A stretch of 35,461 nucleotides of DNA from contig PFBL01000005.1 of assembly GCA_002773355.1 (NCBI GenBank), forward strand, positions 1 through 35,461. The letters are read 5' to 3'. The notes under the pieces are model-generated. The model was not told where the DNA came from, did not search any database, and saw only the letters and a list, made by a program, of their open reading frames with translations. The translations under genes and the position numbers were made by a program. Source of the DNA: Candidatus Kaiserbacteria bacterium CG10_big_fil_rev_8_21_14_0_10_56_12. GTDB lineage: Bacteria > Patescibacteriota > Minisyncoccia > Phycocordibacterales > Phycocordibacteraceae. Below, in pieces: positions 6,386 through 14,116 of this stretch. Each line of letters starts with the position of its first letter. The stretch's first letter is position 1.

Positions 6386-7014
6386 GTCTCCTTGCGATTA
6401 CTAAGCGCCGCGCGGAGGGTCTCGGCGTCTGAGTACTCGAGCTCGCTCCCGGTAGCGAGACCGCGCCCCAAGAGCGAGGTCTTAATGAGGTCGCGATACG
6501 GCGCGAGCATGAGTCGTATGTGATCAGTGGTATGCTCGCCCTCGCTCGTCGCCGAGAGCGCGAGGACCACCTCTTTGAGGCCGTTTCTGATGCGCTTCTC
6601 GAGTATCGCGATGAGCTCCTTCTCGCGAATGCCGCCCTTGCCGGTGAGCGTGAGCACGCCGCCGAGGACAAAATAGCGGCCCTTGTAGGTGCCCGCGCGC
6701 TCTATAGCCGCAAGATCTTGATCTTTCTCTACAAGCAGTAAGAGCCCGTCGTCGCGCCTACTGTCTGAGCAGTAATTGCACACTTCCGAGTCTGTGCCGC
6801 CTGCCCTGCGTAGCCTTGGCGAAGCAGGGTTGTAGAAGCGCCGGCAGTCAGGGCACTGATGCACGCGGGCACCAAGGTCTGCGATAAGCGCCGCGAGCCG
6901 ACTGCGCTCAGCAGACGGTACCGACAAGAGATGGAAGACAAAGCGCTTGGCCTGGCGCGGCCCGATCCCGGGGAGCCGGGCAAGCGCGGTGGCGAGTTCG
7001 TCGATCTTATCCAT
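6382..7014 (-). CDS. recR: Recombination protein RecR with an in-frame palindromic insert
   Basis: This 210-aa RecR acts with RecO (and RecF) to load RecA at single-strand gaps. The N-terminal helix-hairpin-helix is LARLPGIGPRQAKRF. A four-cysteine zinc finger uses Cys54, 57, 79 and 82. The Toprim domain starts near LLLLVEKDQDL, and the end has RGLATGSELEYSDAETL. The spacing between the two cysteine pairs is 21 residues, clearly longer than usual. The excess (residues 63-71, PASPRLRRA) is encoded by an imperfect 26-bp palindrome at 6804-6829. The start codon shares its A with the dnaB stop (TAATG), so translation is coupled to dnaB. Confidence 0.95.
   Translation of the reverse strand: MDKIDELATALARLPGIGPRQAKRFVFHLLSVPSAERSRLAALIADLGARVHQCPDCRRFYNPASPRLRRAGGTDSEVCNYCSDSRRDDGLLLLVEKDQDLAAIERAGTYKGRYFVLGGVLTLTGKGGIREKELIAILEKRIRNGLKEVVLALSATSEGEHTTDHIRLMLAPYRDLIKTSLLGRGLATGSELEYSDAETLRAALSNRKET
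6804..6829. repeat. REP-like palindrome inside recR
   Basis: CCCTGC and GCAGGG arms flank an inner GCC/GGC pairing. It lies in the zinc-finger loop and is translated without breaking the frame. The minus strand contains CTTCGCCAAGGCTACG, a style seen in dispersed bacterial palindromes. Confidence 0.5.
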
Positions 7015-8387
7015 TAAAATTCGCCTGCGAGGCCGCCATAGCCAGCGGTGTCGACCGACTGGAAGCTCGTACGTTTATCATCGAAGAAGAGTTCGACCGC
7101 GCCCGTCGGCCCATTGCGGTGCTTCTCGATAAGGATCTGCGCGATGCCGGTCCGATCATCCTCCTTGGTACTGTTCGCCTTATCGTCGCGGTGTATAAAC
7201 ATAACCACATCAGCGTCCTGCTCGATTGACCCGGAGTCGCGGAGGTCTGAGAGGCGCGGCTTGCCGCCGCGCTTCTCGACATCACGCGAGAGCTGAGAGA
7301 GCGCGATCACGGGCACCTCGAGCTCGCGTGCAAGGTTCTTAAGCGATCGCGAAATCTCGGTAACCTGCTGGACCATCGAGTCAGATGCCTTGGTGTTCGT
7401 CGGTGTCATGAGCTGGAGATAATCGACGATAATGAGTCCGATACCACGTTCGCGCTTCAACCGCCGCGCGACGGCGCGCATCGCGAGGATGTTGTTGCCC
7501 GGCTTGTCATCAATGTAGATCGGTGCCTTTGAAAGCGTCTCGAGCGCGTCACGAATTCGACCGAAGTCTTCTTCATCCTTGACCTGACCGGTACGAAGCT
7601 TCCACGAATTAACAAAAGACTCGGCCGAGAGCATGCGATCAATGATTTGCTCCGAGCTCATCTCAAGCGAGAAGATCCCGACCGGCACGTTGTGCCGCAC
7701 GGCCGCATTGCGGGCGATATCAAGCGCAAGTGACGTCTTACCCACCGATGGCCGCGCCGCCAGTATCACGAGATCAGAGGGATGAAAGCCGGAGAGCAGA
7801 TTGTCGAGCGTCGGGAAGCCAGACGGCACTCCGCGGATCCCGTCCTCGCGCTTGGAGAGCGCCTCGATGCGATCCCATGCGAGGTGGATGGTGTCCGCAA
7901 TAGCAATAAACTTATGTGCCGCCGAGGCATTACCAATCGCATAGACGCTCTTCTCGGCCTCATCGAGCACCTCCATGGTCTCACGGGCGTCGTCATAGGC
8001 TGACTCACTAATAGTGTAGGCGGCATCAATGAGTGCGCGCATCAAATACTTGCGGGATACGAGCTCCGCATAGTGTGAGAAATTGCCCGGGGAGGGGGCC
8101 GCACTCGCCAGCTCGGCTAGGTAGCTGCGACCGCCCGCGCGCTCCAGCAAGCCTTGGCTCTGCAACCGCTCTGAGAGCGTGAGCTGATCGATGGGTTCAC
8201 CCCGCTCAGACAACTCCCGCATCGCGGTGAAGATGATCCTATGTTTCTCGGCATAGAACGAGTCTCCGTGGATGAGGTCGGACACATCATGAATCGCATC
8301 AGGCTTCAGGAGGAGCGCGCCCAGGAGCGCGCGCTCAGACTCGAGAGACTGGGGAGGGACTCGTTCGGCGCTCTTTGGGGTAGCCAT
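7014..8387 (-). CDS. dnaB: Replicative DNA helicase DnaB
   Basis: This 457-aa protein has full DnaB architecture. The N-terminal helical domain (about 1-115) starts PPQSLESERALLGALL. A linker follows, then the RecA-like motor with Walker A ARPSVGKTSLALD (about 212-224). Later motifs are the SLEMS segment, Walker B LIIVDYLQLM, SQLSRDVEKR and LRDSGSIEQDADVV (arginine-finger region). It unwinds DNA at the fork as a hexamer. No intein is present. A -10 box that uses the upstream cysS stop codon as its TGn element lies seven bases before the ATG, so dnaB-recR likely has its own leaderless transcript. Confidence 0.97.
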   Translation of the reverse strand: MATPKSAERVPPQSLESERALLGALLLKPDAIHDVSDLIHGDSFYAEKHRIIFTAMRELSERGEPIDQLTLSERLQSQGLLERAGGRSYLAELASAAPSPGNFSHYAELVSRKYLMRALIDAAYTISESAYDDARETMEVLDEAEKSVYAIGNASAAHKFIAIADTIHLAWDRIEALSKREDGIRGVPSGFPTLDNLLSGFHPSDLVILAARPSVGKTSLALDIARNAAVRHNVPVGIFSLEMSSEQIIDRMLSAESFVNSWKLRTGQVKDEEDFGRIRDALETLSKAPIYIDDKPGNNILAMRAVARRLKRERGIGLIIVDYLQLMTPTNTKASDSMVQQVTEISRSLKNLARELEVPVIALSQLSRDVEKRGGKPRLSDLRDSGSIEQDADVVMFIHRDDKANSTKEDDRTGIAQILIEKHRNGPTGAVELFFDDKRTSFQSVDTAGYGGLAGEF

Positions 8388-8394
8388 TGCTCCC

Positions 8395-8403
8395 AGTGTA
8401 TCA
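8395..8403 (-). promoter_or_regulatory. Extended -10 of dnaB formed with the cysS stop codon
   Basis: The minus strand reads TGaTACACT, seven bases before the dnaB ATG. Its TGa is the TGA stop of cysS. Confidence 0.6.
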
Positions 8404-9861
8404 AAGAGTGCGCTTCGTCAACACTGGGCCAGCGGGCCCGTCTTCCACATGATATCCCCTCGTTTCGAGCTCGTCGCGCAGGCGATCAGCCTCAGCAAAA
8501 TCCTTTGCGTCTCGGGCCGTAGCGCGCTTCGCGAGCAGGCGTGCGATGTCCTCCGGGATATCGGCTCCTGCGACCGTGTTCGAAGCGGGCGGCTCGGTAA
8601 GTTTGAGCCCCAGATGCGCCTCCGCGTCCTCAATGAGGCCCCACTTTTCCTCGGGAGAATATTCTTCGCTTCGCAGTGTCTCCCAGAGAATAGCGAGCGC
8701 CTGAGGCGTGCCGAGATCGTCGCGCATCGCGGCGAGAAAAGCCGTTCTGCTTTGCGATGCTTCGCGTGCGCGCGCCGACTCATCTGCAACTGCTCGCGAC
8801 AAGGCCCACAGCCGCTCCAGACCCGCGGATGCCGCGGCGAGTGCCTCCCAGGTGAAGGAAATGGGAGAGCGGTAGTGTGCCTGCAAGAAGAAGTAGCGTA
8901 GTGCAAGCGGGTGATAACCGTGCTCCATGATGTCAGATAGATACACGACATTCCCGAGCGACTTCGCCGCCTTCTCGCCATCCATGGTGAGAAAGGCGTT
9001 GTGCATCCAGTAGCGCACGAAGGGCCGCCCGAGTGCCGCCTCAGACTGTGCGATCTCGTTGTTGTTATGTATGGCGATGTGATCTTCGCCTCCGGTATGG
9101 ATATCGATCTCAGGGCCAAGGAGCGCGCGAATCATTGCAGAACACTCGATATGCCAACCCGGGTTCCCGCGACCCCACGGCGAGTTCCACTGTTGGAGAT
9201 CGTGCGGCCTCGCCGATCGCCAGAGCCAGAAGTCGGCTGGATGCCTTTTCTCCTTATCGGCATCGACTCGTGCACCGGCGCGCTGTGCCGCCACATCGAC
9301 GTTCCCGAGCCTCCCGTAGCCGGGGAAACGCGCGGTGTCGAAGGCGAGCCCGTGCTTGAGCCGATAAGCGAAACCTTTTTCCTCGAGTGTCCGCGCAAGG
9401 ACAATCTGCTCATTGATGTACTCGGTTGCTCGAGGGAATCGGATATCACTGGTATCGATATTGAGCTGCTCGAGATCCTCAATAAATAACTCTGCATACT
9501 TTTTGGCAATCGCCTCCGGAGAGGTCTTTTCGCGTTCGGCGCCGACCGCCATTTTGTCCTCTCCCTCATCGCCATCGCCCACGAGGTGGCCAACATCAGT
9601 GATGTTAATCACACGGAGCACTCGATATCCGCCACACTTGAGCACGCGCGTGAGCGTATCGGAGAACACGTATGAACGCAGATTGCCAATGTGTGCCGGC
9701 CCATACACCGTGGGGCCACAGCTATAGAGGAGCGCGGTGCCTCGCGTATGCGAAATGAACACCTCTTTGTCACCAGACAGCGTGTTGGTCAGGAATATCG
9801 GCACCTTGCCCGACGGCGCAATCCCCGCACCCTTTTTAAACCATCGGGTTGGCCACAGCAT
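8401..9861 (-). CDS. cysS: Cysteinyl-tRNA synthetase
   Basis: This class I synthetase charges tRNA-Cys. The HIGH-type motif is GPAHIGNL in the context LYSCGPTVYG, whose Cys is a zinc ligand. Further ligands are in GWHIECSAM and in HTGGEDHIAIH. The second signature is EKAAKSLGN, in place of the usual KMSKS with two residues changed to Ala. The C-terminal DALR-like and final helices are present. The ATG at 9861 is chosen (486 aa) because TATAAT ends seven bases upstream; two earlier ATG/alternative starts would overlap that box. Its promoter overlaps the stop codon of corA. Confidence 0.95.
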   Translation of the reverse strand: MLWPTRWFKKGAGIAPSGKVPIFLTNTLSGDKEVFISHTRGTALLYSCGPTVYGPAHIGNLRSYVFSDTLTRVLKCGGYRVLRVINITDVGHLVGDGDEGEDKMAVGAEREKTSPEAIAKKYAELFIEDLEQLNIDTSDIRFPRATEYINEQIVLARTLEEKGFAYRLKHGLAFDTARFPGYGRLGNVDVAAQRAGARVDADKEKRHPADFWLWRSARPHDLQQWNSPWGRGNPGWHIECSAMIRALLGPEIDIHTGGEDHIAIHNNNEIAQSEAALGRPFVRYWMHNAFLTMDGEKAAKSLGNVVYLSDIMEHGYHPLALRYFFLQAHYRSPISFTWEALAAASAGLERLWALSRAVADESARAREASQSRTAFLAAMRDDLGTPQALAILWETLRSEEYSPEEKWGLIEDAEAHLGLKLTEPPASNTVAGADIPEDIARLLAKRATARDAKDFAEADRLRDELETRGYHVEDGPAGPVLTKRTL

Positions 9862-9868
9862 AGATGCC

Positions 9869-9874
9869 ATTATA
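9869..9874 (-). promoter_or_regulatory. -10 box of cysS, leaderless type
   Basis: Perfect TATAAT on the minus strand, seven bases before the cysS ATG. It overlaps the TAA stop of corA (9870-9872). Confidence 0.65.
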
Positions 9875-10787
9875 TCCAACGCTTGCGAGAGAGGAATAGG
9901 GCCACCACCGCACACATCGCCAACATGAGCGCGAGAATGATCCAGAAGGCGTTCGGATGTTGCAGGAGCGGCGTGCCTGGCGCGTGCATGCCAAAGATGA
10001 ACGCGATCAGTTCAAGCGGGAGCACGATAATCGTCATGACGGTCAACGCTTTCATAATCTCACTTTGTCTGGTCTCGACAAGCACTTTATTCGTCTCGCG
10101 CAGCTCCGTAGCCACAGCCCGATAGGTACGAATAAGATGCACTACGTGCACACGATCGGCAGCAATCCGCGCGGCACGCTCCTCAAATGAGTTGCCAAAG
10201 AAGTTTCGTTCGGACAGCGTTTTAAGAAAGCGCGAGAGTGGCTCCTCGTGGTTGACCAGCGTGGCCTCGAGATGCAGAAAATCGCGGTTGCTGTCAGAGA
10301 TCGCTCGCACGGTCTGATGCTCCTTGCCGCTGAACATCTGTTTTTCAATACGGTCGAGCTGGTCGGCGCTGTGTGTCACATGGTCGCGAATCGAGGTATA
10401 CAGATGTGCGAATAACAACTCGAGCATGACGTCCGTCGAGAGAGCAAGTGCGCTGTTGACCGCCGCCTCGGTTTCGAGAAGCTTCTTCAGATGGTGGAGT
10501 GAGGTCACCAATTCATAACGCACCGTGATGATAAAACCCTCGCCGACGATGAAGTCGATCTCCTGGCTCTTGATATCCTCCGCCTCATCATGAGGAGCGG
10601 GGAAGTGAAGCACCAGGAGTACGGCACCAGCGTCTCCCGCGACAAGCGGCACGGGCGTCGGTGACAGGATCTCAGTCACTACTCGCTCGCTGATCCCGTA
10701 CTCACCGAGAACACTGCGCACCTCGTCCTCGTTTGGTTTTTCAATATCAATCCAGACGCCGCCACTGTACTCGTACCGCGATATCAT
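9870..10787 (-). CDS. CorA-family divalent cation transporter, atypical GMN motif
   Basis: This 305-aa protein has CorA architecture. A large N-terminal cytoplasmic domain (about 1-235, mixed alpha/beta then long helices) is followed by two C-terminal membrane helices. The second ends in a basic tail (LSRKRW). The family signature at the end of TM1 is normally YGMN; here it reads FGMHAPGTP, so Asn is His. CorA pentamers import Mg2+ or, in some members, Co2+, Ni2+ or Zn2+, and this motif forms the selectivity entrance. Altered selectivity or efflux is possible but unproven. The ATG at 10787 sits six bases after an extended -10 box. Confidence 0.9.
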   Translation of the reverse strand: MISRYEYSGGVWIDIEKPNEDEVRSVLGEYGISERVVTEILSPTPVPLVAGDAGAVLLVLHFPAPHDEAEDIKSQEIDFIVGEGFIITVRYELVTSLHHLKKLLETEAAVNSALALSTDVMLELLFAHLYTSIRDHVTHSADQLDRIEKQMFSGKEHQTVRAISDSNRDFLHLEATLVNHEEPLSRFLKTLSERNFFGNSFEERAARIAADRVHVVHLIRTYRAVATELRETNKVLVETRQSEIMKALTVMTIIVLPLELIAFIFGMHAPGTPLLQHPNAFWIILALMLAMCAVVALFLSRKRWI

Positions 10788-10793
10788 AGCTAT

Positions 10794-10802
10794 AGAATAG
10801 CA
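10794..10802 (-). promoter_or_regulatory. Extended -10 of corA
   Basis: Minus strand TGcTATTCT, six bases before the corA ATG at 10787. Confidence 0.65.
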
Positions 10803-10829
10803 CGGGCACACTCGTGCTCGGGATTATCG

Positions 10830-10838
10830 TGGTACACT
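10830..10838 (+). promoter_or_regulatory. Extended -10 of the S41 protease gene
   Basis: TGgTACACT ends ten bases before the ATG at 10849, predicting a leader of about 3-4 nt. Confidence 0.6.
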
Positions 10839-10848
10839 GGCGAGAACT

Positions 10849-12090
10849 ATGCCGATGAAGGTTTATAAACGAATCGTTACCAAGAGCGTGGCCTTTGCAG
10901 TCGTGGCATCTCTCTCGTTTGGTGTCGGTATTCTCGTCGGTAACACCGGATCCGCGGCCGCAGTTATTACCCACATACCGCTGGTAGGCGATGGCCTCGA
11001 CGCGACGCCCGACCAGACCGTTGATATGACGGCGTTCTGGAAGGCCTGGAACTCGCTCCGTGCGAACTACGTGATCACCCACGCATCGAGCACGCTCCCC
11101 ACCAACAAGGAGATGGTGTATGGGGCAATAAAGGGGCTAGCAGACTCGTATGGCGATCCCTACACGGTGTTTCTGCCGCCTCAAGAGTCCAAAGCTTTTG
11201 CCGAGAGTATTTCGGGCAGTTTTGGTGGAGTGGGCATGGAAATAGATGTAAAAGACGGCATCCTGACCGTCGTGGCACCCCTCAAGGGCACCCCCGCTGA
11301 AGCCGCTGGCATTAAGGCCGGCGACGATATCGTCGCGATTGACGGCAGCTCAACCGACGGCCTCTCAACCGAAGCCGCCGTGAGCAAAATACGCGGACCG
11401 ATCGGTTCTACCGTTGATCTCTCGATCGTACGTGATGGTAAGTTGCTCGACATCAAGATTGTGCGTGCGACCATCCAGGTCCCCGAGACAGACGATGGCC
11501 TCGACGCGGCGAGCGGCGTCTACCACATCGCGCTGTACGAGTTTACCGGCAACTCCGCCCAGCTCTTTGACACGGCGCTCTCACGATTTAAGCAGAGCGG
11601 CTCTCACAAGCTCGTTATAGATCTCCGCGGCAACCCCGGCGGCTATCTCGACTCTGCCGTCGACATTGCGAGCCACTTTCTACCCAAGGGTGCCACGGTC
11701 GTGACCGAGGACTTTGGCGGCAAGCAAAAGAATCAGATACACACGAGCCGCGGATATGGCGACATCCCAGCCAGCACGAAGATCGCAGTCCTTATCGATG
11801 GGGGATCGGCCTCAGCCTCAGAGATCTTGGCTGGTGCACTTAAGGATGCTCATGCCGCAACGCTTATCGGGACACAGTCATTTGGCAAGGGTTCGGTACA
11901 ACAACTCATCGGTCTCGACGGCGGCTCACTTAAGATCACGGTGGCGCGATGGATTACTCCCGCCGGTCATTGGATCATGGGCAACGGCATTACACCCACC
12001 ATTACCTCAACAGTCACTCAGAAGGACATTGACGCTCACCAGGACCCCCAGATGGCGCGCGCGATACAGTTTTTGACGACGGGCAAGTGA
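10849..12090 (+). CDS. S41-family C-terminal processing protease (CtpA-like)
   Basis: This 413-aa serine protease has an N-terminal membrane anchor or signal (about residues 12-32), so it works outside the membrane. An N-terminal helical part carries the GLADSYGDPYTVFLPP segment typical of CTPs. A PDZ domain (about 118-205) has GVGMEIDV and AGIKAGDDIVAIDG. The catalytic core follows (LVIDLRGNPGGYLDSAVDIA). The catalytic Ser lies in GGSASASEI and the Lys in GTQSFGKGSVQ. Such proteases trim C-termini of envelope proteins, including peptidoglycan enzymes. It is followed after 19 bp by rplI in the same direction. Confidence 0.95.
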   Translation: MPMKVYKRIVTKSVAFAVVASLSFGVGILVGNTGSAAAVITHIPLVGDGLDATPDQTVDMTAFWKAWNSLRANYVITHASSTLPTNKEMVYGAIKGLADSYGDPYTVFLPPQESKAFAESISGSFGGVGMEIDVKDGILTVVAPLKGTPAEAAGIKAGDDIVAIDGSSTDGLSTEAAVSKIRGPIGSTVDLSIVRDGKLLDIKIVRATIQVPETDDGLDAASGVYHIALYEFTGNSAQLFDTALSRFKQSGSHKLVIDLRGNPGGYLDSAVDIASHFLPKGATVVTEDFGGKQKNQIHTSRGYGDIPASTKIAVLIDGGSASASEILAGALKDAHAATLIGTQSFGKGSVQQLIGLDGGSLKITVARWITPAGHWIMGNGITPTITSTVTQKDIDAHQDPQMARAIQFLTTGK

Positions 12091-12095
12091 TGGCG

Positions 12096-12101
12096 TAGAG
12101 T
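12096..12101 (+). promoter_or_regulatory. Possible -10 of rplI
   Basis: TAGAGT lies eight bases before the rplI ATG. GAGAGGA in between is too close for good Shine-Dalgarno spacing. Either reading is weak. Confidence 0.35.
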
Positions 12102-12109
12102 GAGAGGAT

Positions 12110-12553
12110 ATGAAGATTATTTTGACCAAGGATGTGAAGGGCGTTGGCCGTAAGCACGAGACCGTGGACGCCGCAGATGGCTACGCACTCAACTACCTTA
12201 TCCCGAGCAAGTCTGCCATACCAGCGACCGCGGGTGCTATGAACAACGCAGCGGCGCATCTCAAGAGGGATATGGACCGTAGAGCCATGGATACCAAGCT
12301 TCTGGCGCAGAATTTTTCGTCACTCGCCGATGCCAACATAACCATCACTGCCAAGGCCAACGATAAGGGACACCTCTATGATGCAGTCGGTGCAAAAGAA
12401 ATTGCCGCCGCGGCCAAGGAGCAAGCGAGCGTTGATCTCCCCGCGCACGCTATTACGATAGAAAAACCCTTTAAGGAGCTCGGTACGTTTGAAATCCCGC
12501 TTTCAGCAGGCGAGTTGTTCGGAAAGTTTTCGATCACTATCGCGTCTGAGTGA
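12110..12553 (+). CDS. rplI: 50S ribosomal protein L9
   Basis: This 147-aa protein is bL9. The N-terminal rRNA-binding domain reads MKIILTKDVKGVGRK and GYALNYLIPSKSAIPAT. A long connecting helix follows and then the C-terminal domain (AKANDKGHLYDAVG). bL9 bridges out from the large subunit at the L1-stalk base and influences frame maintenance. Some CPR phyla lack L9, so its presence is a useful lineage marker. It ends at a perfect 15-bp palindrome shared with convergent rpmA. Confidence 0.96.
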   Translation: MKIILTKDVKGVGRKHETVDAADGYALNYLIPSKSAIPATAGAMNNAAAHLKRDMDRRAMDTKLLAQNFSSLADANITITAKANDKGHLYDAVGAKEIAAAAKEQASVDLPAHAITIEKPFKELGTFEIPLSAGELFGKFSITIASE

Positions 12554-12562
12554 CGCTATGCA

Positions 12563-12596
12563 ACATGCCCCGCAGCCAGGTGGCTGCGGGGCATGT
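12563..12596. terminator. Bidirectional hairpin between rplI and rpmA
   Basis: A perfect 15-bp stem (12563-12577 pairing with 12582-12596, ACATGCCCCGCAGCC arm) has the loop AGGT. It touches the stop codon of rpmA. Neither side has a long U-run, but position between convergent genes fits a shared terminator. Confidence 0.65.
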
Positions 12597-12880
12597 CAGC
12601 TACCGCCTATAACTACATCGACGACTTTCTTCTGCGATACTCGGCCGGTGAATGCAGTCTTCCGCATCGTGCGGAATGCCACCTTACCAGATGTGGCCGC
12701 AAACAAGGTGTGGTCGCGACCGACGCGCACATTCTTGCCAGCCTCGATCTTGGTGCCACGCTGACGAACGATCACCATGCCGGGCCGCGCAAGGGCGCCG
12801 TCAGCGAGCTTAACCCCAAGATATTTAGGGTTTGAGGTATTGAGGTTTTTTACGGATCCGCCCGCCTTGGTATGTGCCAT
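12596..12880 (-). CDS. rpmA: 50S ribosomal protein L27
   Basis: This 94-aa protein is bL27. It starts MAHTKAGGS, so it begins directly with the mature N-terminal tail that reaches the peptidyl-transferase centre and lacks the cleavable extension of Firmicutes. The signature region is [25 protein letters not shown], with the usual [14 protein letters not shown] after it. It is separated from rplU, its usual partner, by about 10 kb and lies on the other strand. Its start is 19 bp from the divergent start at 12900, and the two promoters overlap. Confidence 0.96.
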   Translation of the reverse strand: MAHTKAGGSVKNLNTSNPKYLGVKLADGALARPGMVIVRQRGTKIEAGKNVRVGRDHTLFAATSGKVAFRTMRKTAFTGRVSQKKVVDVVIGGS

Positions 12881-12882
12881 AG

Positions 12883-12891
12883 TGTTATAGT
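12883..12891 (+). promoter_or_regulatory. Extended -10 of the Ada-like-tail gene
   Basis: TGtTATAGT ends eight bases before the ATG at 12900 and lies inside the 19-bp gap shared with rpmA. Confidence 0.6.
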
Positions 12892-12892
12892 T
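12887..12892 (-). promoter_or_regulatory. Likely -10 of rpmA
   Basis: Minus strand AACTAT lies six bases before the rpmA ATG; TATAAC three bases nearer is an alternative. Either overlaps the -10 of the divergent gene. Confidence 0.4.
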
Positions 12893-12899
12893 TTACCTG

Positions 12900-13244
12900 A
12901 TGAATATAGCAGATGCGCGCGAAAAGTGCAAAAGCAGTCTCACGCGCATTCCTCGCGACGTACTCGTCGTGAGCGTACTTGTTCTCGCCTCCACAGCAAG
13001 CTTTTTCCTTGGTTACTTGGCTGGCCGAGATGCGAGGCAGGGGAGCGAGCCCGCTCCGACCGGGAGCGTGACGCCCCTCGGCACACCCGCTGAGGTGGTG
13101 ACCTCCTCGAGCGGCTCACGTTATTATCCGCTCAACTGTCCTGCGGCACAAAGAATCGTCGAGCAAAACCGGCGCTACTACGCCTCTCCTGAGCTTGCTC
13201 GCGCGCAGGGTTACGAACCCGCGGATAACTGCACTGGGCAGTAA
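12900..13244 (+). CDS. Single-pass membrane protein with Ada-like cysteine tail
   Basis: This 114-aa protein has a cytoplasmic N-terminus and one membrane helix (about residues 21-42). A flexible Ser/Thr/Pro linker and a C-terminal module follow: RYYPLNCPAAQRI, then RRYYASPELARAQGYEP and ADNC. The order (aromatic pair, Cys, Asn/Arg region, SxxxAxxxGYxPAxNC) resembles the metal-binding N-terminal motif of Ada and the tails of many small CPR membrane proteins. The visible module has only two cysteines rather than Ada's four. The tail would face outward and may bind metal or stabilise the fold. Function unknown. It starts leaderless from a promoter shared with rpmA. Confidence 0.8.
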   Translation: MNIADAREKCKSSLTRIPRDVLVVSVLVLASTASFFLGYLAGRDARQGSEPAPTGSVTPLGTPAEVVTSSSGSRYYPLNCPAAQRIVEQNRRYYASPELARAQGYEPADNCTGQ

Positions 13245-13252
13245 GACGTGTC

Positions 13253-13261
13253 TGCTACAAT
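13253..13261 (+). promoter_or_regulatory. Extended -10 of the LOG-family gene
   Basis: TGcTACAAT ends nine bases before the ATG at 13271. Confidence 0.6.
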
Positions 13262-13270
13262 AGGGGCATT

Positions 13271-13990
13271 ATGGACGATTCTAAGATGGCGGAGCTTCTT
13301 GCGAAGTCAATTCACGAAGGACAACGCGCCGTGCCACAAGAGCATAAACCGCTTGTCTGCAAGCCGCGCGTGATGGAATCGTGGCGCATCTTCAGGATCA
13401 TGTCCGAGTTCGTCGAGGGCTTCGATATCCTGCGCAAGTACGGGCTTGCGGCAACCTTCTTCGGTAGCGCGCGCCTTGCACCAACGGATCCGGAATACAA
13501 AGTCGCACAAGATCTCGCCGCGAGACTCTCCGAGAAGGGGTTAGCTATCATAACCGGTGGGAGCGCTGGCGTCATGCGCGCCGCTAATCAGGGCGCATTT
13601 GAGAAGGGCGGCGCGTCGGTCGGCCTTAACATCGACCTTCCGTCTAAACAGCGCGATAATCCGTTCCTCACAGAGAGCTACAACTTCTACCATTTCTTCG
13701 TACGCAAAGTCATGCTCACGTATGCCTCAGAGGTATACGTTTATTTCCCAGGCGGCTATGGCACTATGGACGAATTCTTTGAGATCATCACCCTTGTCCA
13801 GACTGGTAAAATTCGCCGCGTACCCATCGTCCTTATAGAAAGATCCTATTGGGAGCCCCTTATCAACTTTATGAAGAAAAGCATGCTCGAAGAGCGCGGC
13901 GCGATAGACGAGGAGGATCTCGAACTCTATACCATCGTGGATACCGTCGACGAGGCATTCGACTACATCGTGGCAAACGTCACCTGCTAA
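13271..13990 (+). CDS. LOG-family Rossmann-fold protein (TIGR00730)
   Basis: This 239-aa protein is of the LOG/YvdD type, related to lysine decarboxylase-like and cytokinin riboside 5'-monophosphate phosphoribohydrolases. Signatures are ATFFGSARLAPTDPEY near residue 60 and AIITGGSAGVMRAANQGAF. The nucleotide motif is YFPGGYGTMDEFFEIITLVQTGK (PGGxGTxxE). R-K (FVRKVML) also matches the family. Family members hydrolyse the N-glycosidic bond of nucleoside 5'-monophosphates; a nucleotide-salvage role is inferred here. The N-terminus has about 50 extra residues relative to the shortest members. Confidence 0.92.
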   Translation: MDDSKMAELLAKSIHEGQRAVPQEHKPLVCKPRVMESWRIFRIMSEFVEGFDILRKYGLAATFFGSARLAPTDPEYKVAQDLAARLSEKGLAIITGGSAGVMRAANQGAFEKGGASVGLNIDLPSKQRDNPFLTESYNFYHFFVRKVMLTYASEVYVYFPGGYGTMDEFFEIITLVQTGKIRRVPIVLIERSYWEPLINFMKKSMLEERGAIDEEDLELYTIVDTVDEAFDYIVANVTC

Positions 13991-14035
13991 GACCCGCTCG
14001 CAAGGGCAGAAGACCCTCTCTCAGCTTTGCTTAAT

Positions 14036-14061
14036 GTGCGCACAATATACCTTTTGCGCAC
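14036..14061 (+). terminator. Possible hairpin after the LOG gene
   Basis: Perfect 7-bp arms GTGCGCA (14036-14042) and TGCGCAC (14055-14061) with a 12-nt loop, then TTATCTC. A weak terminator candidate. Confidence 0.35.
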
Positions 14062-14116
14062 TTATCTCTGGGCTAGCCTGGGCACTCTCGCTACGCATCA
14101 AAATTATTACTGCGTG

